Shown here piece by piece: positions 16,734 to 24,465 of a stretch of 36,342 bases of DNA (position 1 is its first letter; the number at the start of each line of letters is the position of its first letter). The stretch spans positions 1-36,342 of the forward strand of contig SSGX01000036.1 of assembly GCA_008017155.1 (NCBI GenBank). Reading direction: 5' to 3'. This DNA comes from Neisseriales bacterium. GTDB lineage: Bacteria; Pseudomonadota; Gammaproteobacteria; Burkholderiales; UBA11063. The notes under the pieces were generated by a model. That model was given only the letters and a program-made list of their open reading frames with translations. It was not told where the DNA came from and did no database searches. Both the position numbers and the translations under genes were made by a program.

Positions 16734-16943
16734 TTATTTAGCTACTCTATTTGGAGACTTTGCAATCAAACGACTGCGTAATAATAAAATCTGAATTATG
16801 CTAATAATACTTTCTGATATATCGGCAACGATTTGTGTTAATTCAGCCCAAAAACACCGATAACAGCCACTAAAGAAAGTAGTTGCACCAAATACAAAGG
16901 TCATAATGAATAGTATTATTACTTTATTTCTATTTTTTTTCAT
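16734..16943 (-). CDS. small lipoprotein or membrane peptide
   Basis: A 69-aa protein not recognised by me. MKKNRNKVIILFIMTFVFGA leads into TTFFSGC, a signal sequence with a plausible lipobox (Cys27), followed by a second hydrophobic, amphipathic stretch ADISESIISIIQILLLRSRL and a basic tail. It could be a tiny lipoprotein or a small membrane peptide. It is convergent with the lipoprotein gene at 15618 (21-bp gap). About 100 bp upstream of its start lies palindrome site B (17039-17058), at the same kind of distance as in the large-lipoprotein promoters, which supports expression. The ribosome site is weak (AGAG). Confidence 0.5.
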   Translation of the reverse strand: MKKNRNKVIILFIMTFVFGATTFFSGCYRCFWAELTQIVADISESIISIIQILLLRSRLIAKSPNRVAK

Positions 16944-17038
16944 AAATGCTCTAACTAATTAATGTTTTTATTAAGAGCAGGATTATAATCACCATACAAA
17001 TAAAATAGTACCGGAATAAAAGCCACCATAAATTATAC

Positions 17039-17058
17039 CCCCGTTAATAATTTGGGGG
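17039..17058. promoter_or_regulatory. CCCC-N12-GGGG palindrome (site B)
   Basis: CCCCGTTAATAATTTGGGGG is a diverged version of the CCCC / A+T core / GGGG palindrome with the same 4-12-4 spacing as site A. It lies in the divergent spacer (16944-17398) between the tiny minus-strand gene and the first large lipoprotein, about 96 bp from the former's start. The rest of that spacer holds promoter block C and no gene. Confidence 0.4.
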
Positions 17059-17255
17059 GCTAAACCAGCACTGGTTTTAAGTTATAGAATTAAGCTGTAA
17101 GAAAGCTCCTCAATTAAAAGCTATTCCCTTTTTAAACTTCATTAGTAAATCTCATCTACACAAACCCCCTTATCTAAAATATTACATAATTACAAGGGTA
17201 ATTATATTAAATAATATCAGCATGTTGATTAAGTAAATTATTGGGCTAAAGATAT

Positions 17256-17364
17256 CTAAAAACCGCATACTTATACCCCTAAATATTTTGGGTGGTAAAT
17301 TCGTTTGTGTGATTTTAACGGGGTTTAAAAATGTGGTATGGTTTTTATACAATAGCTCCCGTAA
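17256..17364 (+). promoter_or_regulatory. repeated promoter block, copy C
   Basis: First of three copies (with 20340-20485 and 27179-27325). It holds ACCCCTAAATATTTTGGGTGG (palindromic CCT-AAATATT-TTGGG core, 17275-17295), then TTTAAA (-35, 17324-17329), 18 bp, TACAAT (-10, 17348-17353). The -35/-10 region is bracketed by ACGGGG (17318-17323) and CTCCCGT (17356-17362). The gene start at 17399 leaves a short leader of about 35-40 bases. Confidence 0.65.
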
Positions 17365-17378
17365 TAGTGATAACACTT

Positions 17379-18184
17379 TATTAAACATAGGAGTAAAAAT
17401 GAAAGCAACAAACTTTAAGAAACTATCATACCTAATGGCAGGTAGTATCTCTCTATCAATCTTAAGTGGTTGTGGAGGAACGAATGGTAACGCAAATGGT
17501 GGGAATAGTACACTTGGTGAAACGTTACCGACAGTAGAAAAGGTAAAGAAAGTATATTTCGATGAAGTAGGTATTGTGCCGTTAGATGCAGGAAATGCAC
17601 AGTTTGCACTAAGACTTAATAATAGTTATGATGAGCGTTTTACGCTAGATGATATTTATGCAGTAGATCCAGTAACGCATACACGAAATAATAGCTTAGC
17701 TAGCATATCAAAGGGTAATTGTGCGCAAGTACCCTCAAATAATTACTGTACAGTAAATTATAGCTCGAAGTTAAATAAGAATGGAGCATTTATAGTTGAA
17801 GCGCAGCTAACGAATACTAAGACAGGTAAGAAGCTAGTACAAAGACAATTTGTGCGAGTAGGTCATTTGAATGATCTAAATGGTCTTGAATTTAGGGCTG
17901 AGCTTGATGAAGTACCAGCAATAAATAAACACTTTAGCATGGCATTGCCAGTTTATGTAAAAGGTGATTTTAAAGAGTTAAAAGCAAAAGATGGTTTGAA
18001 AGGTAAGTTACTTTGTGCAGGAGAAGCAACCAAAGGAGGGACTGCATGCACGTATCTAGTAGATGGAGATGTACTAGCTGGTAAGACTTCGGTACAAACG
18101 AGAATCGAGGGGATAAGTAAAAATGGAAAGACGGTAAATCTGTCTTCTAATACAGTAGTTAATACCAATAGGGAAGGTCATTTA
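17379..18184 (+). repeat. 806-bp duplicated segment, copy 1
   Basis: This segment is repeated at 27454-28259 (offset 10,075) with about 13 mismatches by eye, roughly 98% identity. It runs from TATTAAACATAGGAG, just before the start codon, to codon 262 of the lipoprotein, and stops abruptly. All differences but one (Lys8/Arg8) are synonymous. Beyond the edge the two genes align only patchily. Confidence 0.9.
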
Positions 18185-20269
18185 CTCATTAGTTTACCAA
18201 ATGATGTAGATATGAATAAGCTTACTGCTACAAACAACAGTCATATGGTTACAGTATTCAATAACGGTACAAATAATGTTGAAGAAATCAAACCTTCTGC
18301 ATCTGTTACAGGGCTAAGTAGTGGAATTACTATTGATACTACCTCTGGAGCGACAGATCTTTGTTCAACTACACCTCTTTTAAGTGGTGATAGTTGTCAA
18401 GTCAGATATACGTTAGATAAAAATATCATAACAAAGAACTCAATTGGTAATATTAATGTTGATTATAATAAAATTAAAAATGATGAAAAAGATCCAGAGC
18501 TTGCACGTGTTCCAGCTAGTTTCTTGATGACGTGGGCAAGCATTAGCAATCCGGGTAATATTATTGATCCCAGTACTGGTAAACCAGTTATTGATCCAGC
18601 AACGCAGTGTAAACCACCGCTTGGCACAGGGACCATAGACTGTGAGACCTCTGGTACAGTGAATCAAAATATGGTGTTAAGGGTAAATGGCAGTCCAAAT
18701 GATCTAAATGCTTCTCCTGCAGGTAGAGATCGTGAGGTTATATATACAGTTAAAAATGACTCTCTACGTCCAATAAAAGATATTGAAATAGGAGTGTATA
18801 GATTCCCTTCTACAACTAACTTTACTCTAATTCCTGAAACAGGAGCAGATAAATGTAATGTTGCCGCTAAGTTTGACCTTGCTAGCGGTGCCTCATGTAC
18901 ATTTAAAGCAAACCTGAATGCTCAGGATGGTGCAATAGGATATAACCAAATTATAGCAACGGGCGAATATGATGATGCAGTTAATTCTGGAACATTACCT
19001 GTATCTGGGTTTGTGGTTACGAATTTTTCGGCAAGTGATTTATTTAAGTTATTTACACTAACTCCAGCAAGAAGTTTATTTCAGGTTCCTGTTGGTAGTA
19101 GCAATACTCAAGAATACACTTTAGCCAATACAAGTGGTGTTCCATTTAAACATGGCAAAATTGAATTGACACCTGGAGCACATAATCTTGCAGCAGCTAT
19201 ATTAAATAGTGACCAATTAAAGCTTGAAACATCTACAGCCAGTGGTGGTAGTGCAGCATGTGATTTAGCAGCAGGAACAGAAATCGCGGCTACAAAAGAC
19301 TGTAAATTTAATGTTACATATACACCAACTAGAACAACAAGTTTTAGTGCAGTACCATTTGAATTAAATGTACCGATTACTGAGATTGATAGTAAAAACT
19401 CTTTATCGAATAATTTAAAAATAGTAGCCAATGTTGATGCCTATGCAGGTCAAAGAGCGAATATTACTGGTAGATTAGCTCTTTTAACTCCGGCATTATC
19501 TGCTACGCATTTTTATATTCCGGGTGAAACACCTCATCAGTATGACTATGTATTTACGAATACGGGCGGAGAAGCGAAGCGATTTAATGTTGCTACGAAC
19601 AACTTGCCATTAGGTATGCGTGTGCTAAATAATGTAGTTGCTGATAAAGATGTAGATGGTACAGGTCCTATCAAAGCATGTCCGATCGGGATTACTTTTG
19701 GTGATCTAGCCACTAACGAATCATGTTACATTAGTATGAATGCTCCAGACGTAAGTTTCTTTAATTCGGGTTTACTTGATGAAAACTTACCTTTAGAATT
19801 TGCTGGTGAAGTTAACTATGACGATAGTGAGCTTGGATTTGTAGTGTCTAATGATAGTAGCAAATTATTGCCTTTCGACCAGTTCGTTTCGGGTAATTGG
19901 GTAAATATTAATGTATCTAATGTTACTGATACTATTGGTGAAGAAACTTTCAACGTTAATGGTACTCCGGTTACGGCTAACCTTCGTAAGGTTGAACTTA
20001 CTGTTGAGCTAGATGGTATAAAAGCAAATATTGCTAATCTTGGAAATTTGGAAGTTTTACCAGTGGTTGGGATATCTGGTATTGCTGCTCCGGTTGCCGC
20101 TCCGATCGCTAAGGTAGATGGTGCAACTGCTAGAGTCACGGCATATCTGCCAATTAGTACAACTAGTCAAGTAATTGAATTAAAGCTAATTAATAAAGCT
20201 AATGGTAGTGTTGTGCGTAGTGTAAAACATACATTAAGTAACTTTACTTCTACAGTACGTGCCCAATAA
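17399..20269 (+). CDS. large Cys-pair Ig-repeat lipoprotein 1
   Basis: A 956-aa exported lipoprotein; the start is the ATG at 17399 with AGGAG at 17389-17393, not the open frame from 17288. The signal ends LSILSGC (Cys25). A conserved N-terminal domain follows (VKKVYFDEVGIVPLDAGNAQ, LNNSYDERFTLDDIYAVD), shared with the three related genes. The rest is a string of beta-rich domains, each with a Cys pair and a consensus like G-x-x-C-x-V/F-x-Y (GDSCQVRYTLD, GASCTFKANL, TKDCKFNVTYTP, NESCYISMN). That resembles ASH / choice-of-anchor-D Ig-like repeats, known mainly as surface or adhesive modules. About seven such Cys pairs are visible. Function is unknown; surface display is inferred. First unit of the locus, preceded by block C. 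Confidence 0.85.
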   Translation: MKATNFKKLSYLMAGSISLSILSGCGGTNGNANGGNSTLGETLPTVEKVKKVYFDEVGIVPLDAGNAQFALRLNNSYDERFTLDDIYAVDPVTHTRNNSLASISKGNCAQVPSNNYCTVNYSSKLNKNGAFIVEAQLTNTKTGKKLVQRQFVRVGHLNDLNGLEFRAELDEVPAINKHFSMALPVYVKGDFKELKAKDGLKGKLLCAGEATKGGTACTYLVDGDVLAGKTSVQTRIEGISKNGKTVNLSSNTVVNTNREGHLLISLPNDVDMNKLTATNNSHMVTVFNNGTNNVEEIKPSASVTGLSSGITIDTTSGATDLCSTTPLLSGDSCQVRYTLDKNIITKNSIGNINVDYNKIKNDEKDPELARVPASFLMTWASISNPGNIIDPSTGKPVIDPATQCKPPLGTGTIDCETSGTVNQNMVLRVNGSPNDLNASPAGRDREVIYTVKNDSLRPIKDIEIGVYRFPSTTNFTLIPETGADKCNVAAKFDLASGASCTFKANLNAQDGAIGYNQIIATGEYDDAVNSGTLPVSGFVVTNFSASDLFKLFTLTPARSLFQVPVGSSNTQEYTLANTSGVPFKHGKIELTPGAHNLAAAILNSDQLKLETSTASGGSAACDLAAGTEIAATKDCKFNVTYTPTRTTSFSAVPFELNVPITEIDSKNSLSNNLKIVANVDAYAGQRANITGRLALLTPALSATHFYIPGETPHQYDYVFTNTGGEAKRFNVATNNLPLGMRVLNNVVADKDVDGTGPIKACPIGITFGDLATNESCYISMNAPDVSFFNSGLLDENLPLEFAGEVNYDDSELGFVVSNDSSKLLPFDQFVSGNWVNINVSNVTDTIGEETFNVNGTPVTANLRKVELTVELDGIKANIANLGNLEVLPVVGISGIAAPVAAPIAKVDGATARVTAYLPISTTSQVIELKLINKANGSVVRSVKHTLSNFTSTVRAQ

Positions 20270-20308
20270 ATTAAAGCTCAATAAACTGAGTTACTAATTG
20301 TCTAAACA

Positions 20309-20329
20309 GGGGAGATTTCCAAATCTCCC
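20309..20329 (+). terminator. hairpin after lipoprotein 1
   Basis: GGGAGATTT (20310-20318) and AAATCTCCC (20321-20329) are perfectly complementary over 9 bp with a 2-base centre. Only TT follows, so it is a weak intrinsic terminator or a stability hairpin. A similar hairpin follows lipoprotein 3 in the corresponding place before block E. Confidence 0.6.
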
Positions 20330-20339
20330 TTCACGAAAT

Positions 20340-20485
20340 CTTACTAAATAATATTCGCCTTTGAGTAACTAAAACCTGATACTCATACCCCCAAATATTT
20401 TGGGTGGCAAATTCATTTGTGGGATTATAACCGGGTTTAAAAATGGGTGGTAATTTTATACAATAACCCCCGTAAGAATAGATAC
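20340..20485 (+). promoter_or_regulatory. repeated promoter block, copy D
   Basis: About 146 bp nearly identical to copy E (27179-27325, offset 6839). It contains CCCCCAAATATTTTGGGTGG (20389-20408), CCGGG (20431-20435), TTTAAA (-35, 20436-20441), 17 bp, TACAAT (-10, 20459-20464) and CCCCCG (20467-20472). The bracketing CGGG / CCCG arms flank the promoter core. The predicted start near 20471 gives an 85-base leader before the beta-barrel gene, including the small hairpin GGTAA / TTACC (20502-20516). Confidence 0.7.
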
Positions 20486-20557
20486 TTAGTGAAGTTATAA
20501 GGGTAAGTTTTTTACCACTTTGCTAGGTATAAAAATAAGATAAATATAAGGAGATTT

Positions 20558-21127
20558 ATGATGAAACAAATTAAGATAAATAAGATACTAAGTAAGCTAT
20601 TATTGATTGGGGCATTAGTTAGCCCTCTGACATCGTATGCTGATTATAACAATGGCTCATTTTATATCGATGGCGCTGCGGGTTTAGGTTTTACCTATGA
20701 TTTACCAACGGGTGCTACTACTATTGCCGCTAATGCTGGTTATGCCTTTAATCGTGGTCTTGCCTTAGAAGCTGGCTGGACAGGCTTACCAAGTACTCAG
20801 TTTGGTAAGATGTTTAATTACAATATTTATGATATCGCAGTTAAGGGTTCGATTCCCTTTACAAACTATTTTAGCCTTTACGGTAAGCTTGGAACAGGTG
20901 TTGGATATTCGACATGGAGTGTAACTCCTGCGGCATCTAATAGCGCCTACTGGTCATCTGGTAGTGCAACCACTTGGATTGGCTTAGTTGGTGTTGGTGC
21001 TAATTTCCGCTTGTCGAATCATCTTGGTATATTTGTACAAAATAATAGCTATATTCCTTTTACTAGTCAAGCAGGTAGCTATGGTGCAACCAATGCGAGT
21101 ATGGTTGGTTTGGAAGTTAGTTTTTAG
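20558..21127 (+). CDS. small outer-membrane beta-barrel protein
   Basis: A 189-aa protein with a Sec signal peptide (cleavage after TSYA, residue 28) and a chain of alternating strands with Gly/aromatic content that ends in LEVSF, an outer-membrane C-terminal Phe signature. The size fits an 8-stranded barrel of the OmpA/OmpX/OmpW kind: FYIDGAAGLGFTYDL, ATTIAANAGYAFNRGLALEA, FSLYGKLGTGVGYS and TWIGLVGVGANFRLSNHLGI are strand-like pairs. Two consecutive ATGs open the frame; the second (20561) has better spacing from AAGGAG (20548-20553). It is the first gene of a unit that continues with lipoproteins 2 and 3, suggesting it may be their partner in the outer membrane, which is inference. Confidence 0.8.
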   Translation: MMKQIKINKILSKLLLIGALVSPLTSYADYNNGSFYIDGAAGLGFTYDLPTGATTIAANAGYAFNRGLALEAGWTGLPSTQFGKMFNYNIYDIAVKGSIPFTNYFSLYGKLGTGVGYSTWSVTPAASNSAYWSSGSATTWIGLVGVGANFRLSNHLGIFVQNNSYIPFTSQAGSYGATNASMVGLEVSF

Positions 21128-21224
21128 TAGTTTAATGAATTAGAAATAAAAGATTTATTTTATAAATCGATATTAATAAATTGAATGTTGCAAGTAGGTA
21201 ACATATTATGGAGAAACAAAATAA

Positions 21225-24200
21225 ATGAAAGCAATTTCAAAAAAGCTGATAAAGCCAGTTTTGCTAGGAAGCCTGATTTTTGGTTTATCTGCCTGTGGCG
21301 GAGGTGCTGATTCTTCAGCAAGTTCGGCTGTAGTAAATCCAGCGATGATATCACAAACCAAGGCTAGCTCGATTTACTTTGATAGCTTTGGGAAGATTCC
21401 GGTATCGGCACAAGACGCTAGCTATTGGATTCGTTTACACAATAATGGAAGTACGGACTATACCATTACTAGTGTAAGTATCATCGATGATATAAAAAGG
21501 GCAAAGGCTGAAAACTTGAGTGTAACGGCAAACTGTAGCCTACTAAGCGCAAATGGAGAATGTTCATTTCAGTTACATTATGTAGCTAATACGCATGGAG
21601 CTTACCGGATCGTAGCAGAATTATTGGATAAGGCGGGTAAGAAGCATACAATAAGCCAAGTAATAGTAACTGGTGCTGAAGTGTCAAATACAGCCCCAAT
21701 TAATATGGAGCCTGAAGCGACACTGGAAGCTCGTGATAAACAGCATTATTCAATGGCTTTGCCAGTTTATTTGAATCAAGATTTTGCCGAAGTAAAAGTC
21801 ACGAATGGACAGCTTTACTGTGGAGATGGTAGCTATGCCGGAAGTGGCTGTACTTACTTTGTTGATGGTGAGCTAACTGGAGATAAGCTTTTACTTTCGA
21901 CTGATGTAGAAGGCTTTGATGAAAATGGCAAGCTATTGGCGCAAAGTCCAGCGAGCATAATGGTTCAGAATCAGGCAGCCCATCTATTGATATCTAATCC
22001 CGGACATCAGGAAGTTAGCGCTACAACAGATACAAACACAACGATTGAATTATATAACACCGGAAACCTAGCAGCTAAAGCACTGGCAATCAATGCGCAA
22101 AATGCGACAGCAAGTCATCAATGTGGAACAGAGATTGAGCCCGGCAAATCGTGTAGCATAACTCTGGATCTTGGGAAAAAAACTAGTAATGGTACAGCAA
22201 GTCTAAACGCTGATTATAAAGATGATAATGTTACTAATAAAAGCGTAGCAACTAACTTTAGCTATGCATTAGACGAAGAATTAAGTGCGAGACCAGAATT
22301 TGGTACAACGATTAGCTTTAGTAATATGATTCCTGGGGATGTGCGAACTACGCCAGTAACACTTACTAATGAGAGTAATGCAGCATTCAAAATCGTTGAT
22401 ATAAAAGTTGGAGCAAAGATAAGTACTGGCGCAGCGGGAGCAGGTAAGACAAGCTGTGTGCCGGGTGTTACGCTTGCATCTAGCAAATTAGCCACGGCAG
22501 ATGTCCCAGCTGGACAAGTTCAGTCATGTGAATTGGGAGTTAATTATACTGCGGCTTCTGGTGATAACGGGGTAAGTAGCCTGTCTGTCACAGGAAGCTA
22601 TCAGGATGTAAATGATATTGCAAAGACAGCTTCTGCCCATATGCCGATAGCTTATTCAGGTATTAGCTTAGCAAGCGTGCTAAATATCGCATCAACATCG
22701 TATTCGATGACATCATACGTAGGTGAAGATAAAGATTATGATGTTACTACGATCACGAATACCAATGCTAATCATGCTGCAACACTGGGTATCAGCTATA
22801 CACCTTCAAATGGCTCTGGAATATCACTGGTAACTTCGGGTGCATACTGTAAAGATGGTCAACAATTAGCAGCTAAAGCCTCATGTACTTTACGACTTAA
22901 ACATAACCCGGGGAGTGCATATGCTACTCGGACGGAAGATATAGAAGTTAGATTAGCTAAACTTGGCACTATCACTCAGAATACAACTGCAACTAAAGTG
23001 GAAGTAAAAGCTACATCAATGGTTGTACCATTTGGTTCGATTAGCCCGACATTTGTCGGTGCAGCGGCAAGTGCTGGGAATCTGGTAACTGAAGGTAGCT
23101 TATATGGTGTAGCAGTCGGGAATAAGGTAATCTATACTTATCGACTTACTAATAATAGCAATGATGCTAAGATAAAAATCAAGGTACCTACATTAGCTGA
23201 TCCGGGCTGGGGTTGGAAAGTTAATAGTAATGGATGTAATAAAGAAGTAGAGCAAAATCAAACTTGCGATATTAAATTTGAATATACCTTATCAAATACT
23301 TCGATAGCCAACTTCGGTGAAGATGCAGTAAAGATACCATTTCAATATACTTCGATGACTGATGGATCATGGCAGAATGCGACTAGTCCGGTGCAGTTAG
23401 GGACAGTCAAACGCGAAGCGATAGGCTATCAGGCAGCAGATGCAGAAATCGCAAATAAACCATCAACGACCCAGACGCTTACTGATGTTGGGGATAAGCT
23501 TAATTTTACGGTAAGAGTGACGGGCTATAATCCATCAGCAAGCTTACCAAAAGGTTGGACTGTCAGTAACGATGCTCCATCTGGCTTGACGGATATAACT
23601 CCAGCTCCTAGCTCATGTAACTTTACAACGACACTTAAAAATCAGAGTGCTCAATGTGTATTAACGCTTACCAAGCGGAGAGATTCAGCTAGTTTCTCGA
23701 TGACGGCACAAAAGGCTGGTTTAGCCGGTAATGGGACGCAAGATGCAAGGCATAGATTTCAGTATAACTTGCATACTCCACTTAAACTCTCAGACAAATT
23801 ACGCGTATCCTTCGTTGCTAAGCCCGGAGGTCCTTGGAATCAAGGGCACTATCGCCTTAGTTTTGAGGGTCTTGATCATCCCATAAATATTATCGCGCAA
23901 TACCCAAGCATTTTTCCGCGTAGTAGGGATCAGCGCTTTATCCGCACTGGGACAAATAAATACCGTTTAGAAGTCAGCATGGATGGAAATTCTTGGAGTA
24001 AAGTTTTGCAAAAAAGATCTCCGATCTCCGGACAGAGTGGCTTCGCAACTGATGCTTGGGAAATAGGAGTAGGGACTATGGGAGATAATCATCCTTCACG
24101 ACGTAATGTAGAGTTCGAATTCGAGCCATCCACTACGGAAAAGGATCAAGTCCGAATCAAGTCAGAAAACGGATATCTTATGCCAACTACAGGAGGAGAT

Positions 24201-24350
24201 TTTCTCAGTGCTGAAGGTGGGTGTCCGGGAACTCAAGCCCAAAATGGTCAAGATGGCGGACATCTGCATAAATGCAGAAGGTATCGTTTACAATTGTCAA
24301 AACAGGTTACTAACTCATCATTCGGAGCTTGGTATATCCGAACTTACTAG
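21225..24350 (+). CDS. large Cys-pair Ig-repeat lipoprotein 2
   Basis: A 1041-aa lipoprotein of the same family: signal MKAISKKLIKPVLLGSLIFG then LSAC (Cys24), the shared N-terminal segment (SIYFDSFGKIPVSAQDASYW, CSLLSANGECSF) and further Cys-pair beta domains (GKSCSITLD, AKASCTLRLKH, NQTCDIKFEYT). It differs in its last 200 residues, where a separate domain appears (HYRLSFEGLDHPINIIAQYP, NKYRLEVSMDGNSWSK, SENGYLMP, ending SSFGAWYIRTY) with no counterpart in the other three. That tail is richer in aromatic and basic residues and could be a binding module. GGAG precedes the ATG. It lies 97 bp behind the beta-barrel gene with no promoter block between them. Function is unknown. Confidence 0.85.
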   Translation: MKAISKKLIKPVLLGSLIFGLSACGGGADSSASSAVVNPAMISQTKASSIYFDSFGKIPVSAQDASYWIRLHNNGSTDYTITSVSIIDDIKRAKAENLSVTANCSLLSANGECSFQLHYVANTHGAYRIVAELLDKAGKKHTISQVIVTGAEVSNTAPINMEPEATLEARDKQHYSMALPVYLNQDFAEVKVTNGQLYCGDGSYAGSGCTYFVDGELTGDKLLLSTDVEGFDENGKLLAQSPASIMVQNQAAHLLISNPGHQEVSATTDTNTTIELYNTGNLAAKALAINAQNATASHQCGTEIEPGKSCSITLDLGKKTSNGTASLNADYKDDNVTNKSVATNFSYALDEELSARPEFGTTISFSNMIPGDVRTTPVTLTNESNAAFKIVDIKVGAKISTGAAGAGKTSCVPGVTLASSKLATADVPAGQVQSCELGVNYTAASGDNGVSSLSVTGSYQDVNDIAKTASAHMPIAYSGISLASVLNIASTSYSMTSYVGEDKDYDVTTITNTNANHAATLGISYTPSNGSGISLVTSGAYCKDGQQLAAKASCTLRLKHNPGSAYATRTEDIEVRLAKLGTITQNTTATKVEVKATSMVVPFGSISPTFVGAAASAGNLVTEGSLYGVAVGNKVIYTYRLTNNSNDAKIKIKVPTLADPGWGWKVNSNGCNKEVEQNQTCDIKFEYTLSNTSIANFGEDAVKIPFQYTSMTDGSWQNATSPVQLGTVKREAIGYQAADAEIANKPSTTQTLTDVGDKLNFTVRVTGYNPSASLPKGWTVSNDAPSGLTDITPAPSSCNFTTTLKNQSAQCVLTLTKRRDSASFSMTAQKAGLAGNGTQDARHRFQYNLHTPLKLSDKLRVSFVAKPGGPWNQGHYRLSFEGLDHPINIIAQYPSIFPRSRDQRFIRTGTNKYRLEVSMDGNSWSKVLQKRSPISGQSGFATDAWEIGVGTMGDNHPSRRNVEFEFEPSTTEKDQVRIKSENGYLMPTTGGDFLSAEGGCPGTQAQNGQDGGHLHKCRRYRLQLSKQVTNSSFGAWYIRTY

Positions 24351-24391
24351 TTGACTCACGGAATAGACTCCCTACGTGCTCATGGCTAGAC

Positions 24392-24416
24392 GCTAGCCTT
24401 CCAGAAGAAGGCTAGC
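24392..24416 (+). terminator. intercistronic hairpin
   Basis: GCTAGCCTTC (24392-24401) and GAAGGCTAGC (24407-24416) form a perfect 10-bp stem with loop CAGAA. Only TATTTAT follows. It lies between lipoproteins 2 and 3 in what otherwise looks like one transcript, so it may partially terminate it or stabilise the upstream message. Confidence 0.6.
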
Positions 24417-24465
24417 TATTTATAGCCTAGAGTGGCAAAATATAAATAAAACAGGAAAATATAAA

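Noticed and set aside
17288-17398. 37-codon upstream extension of lipoprotein 1
   Set aside because: It would translate through the promoter core; the ribosome site AGGAG and the signal peptide place the start at 17399.
19108-20139. Minus-strand frames inside the large lipoprotein genes
   Set aside because: Codon-pattern shadows of the coding strand with no ribosome sites; repeated at the same places in the paralogues.
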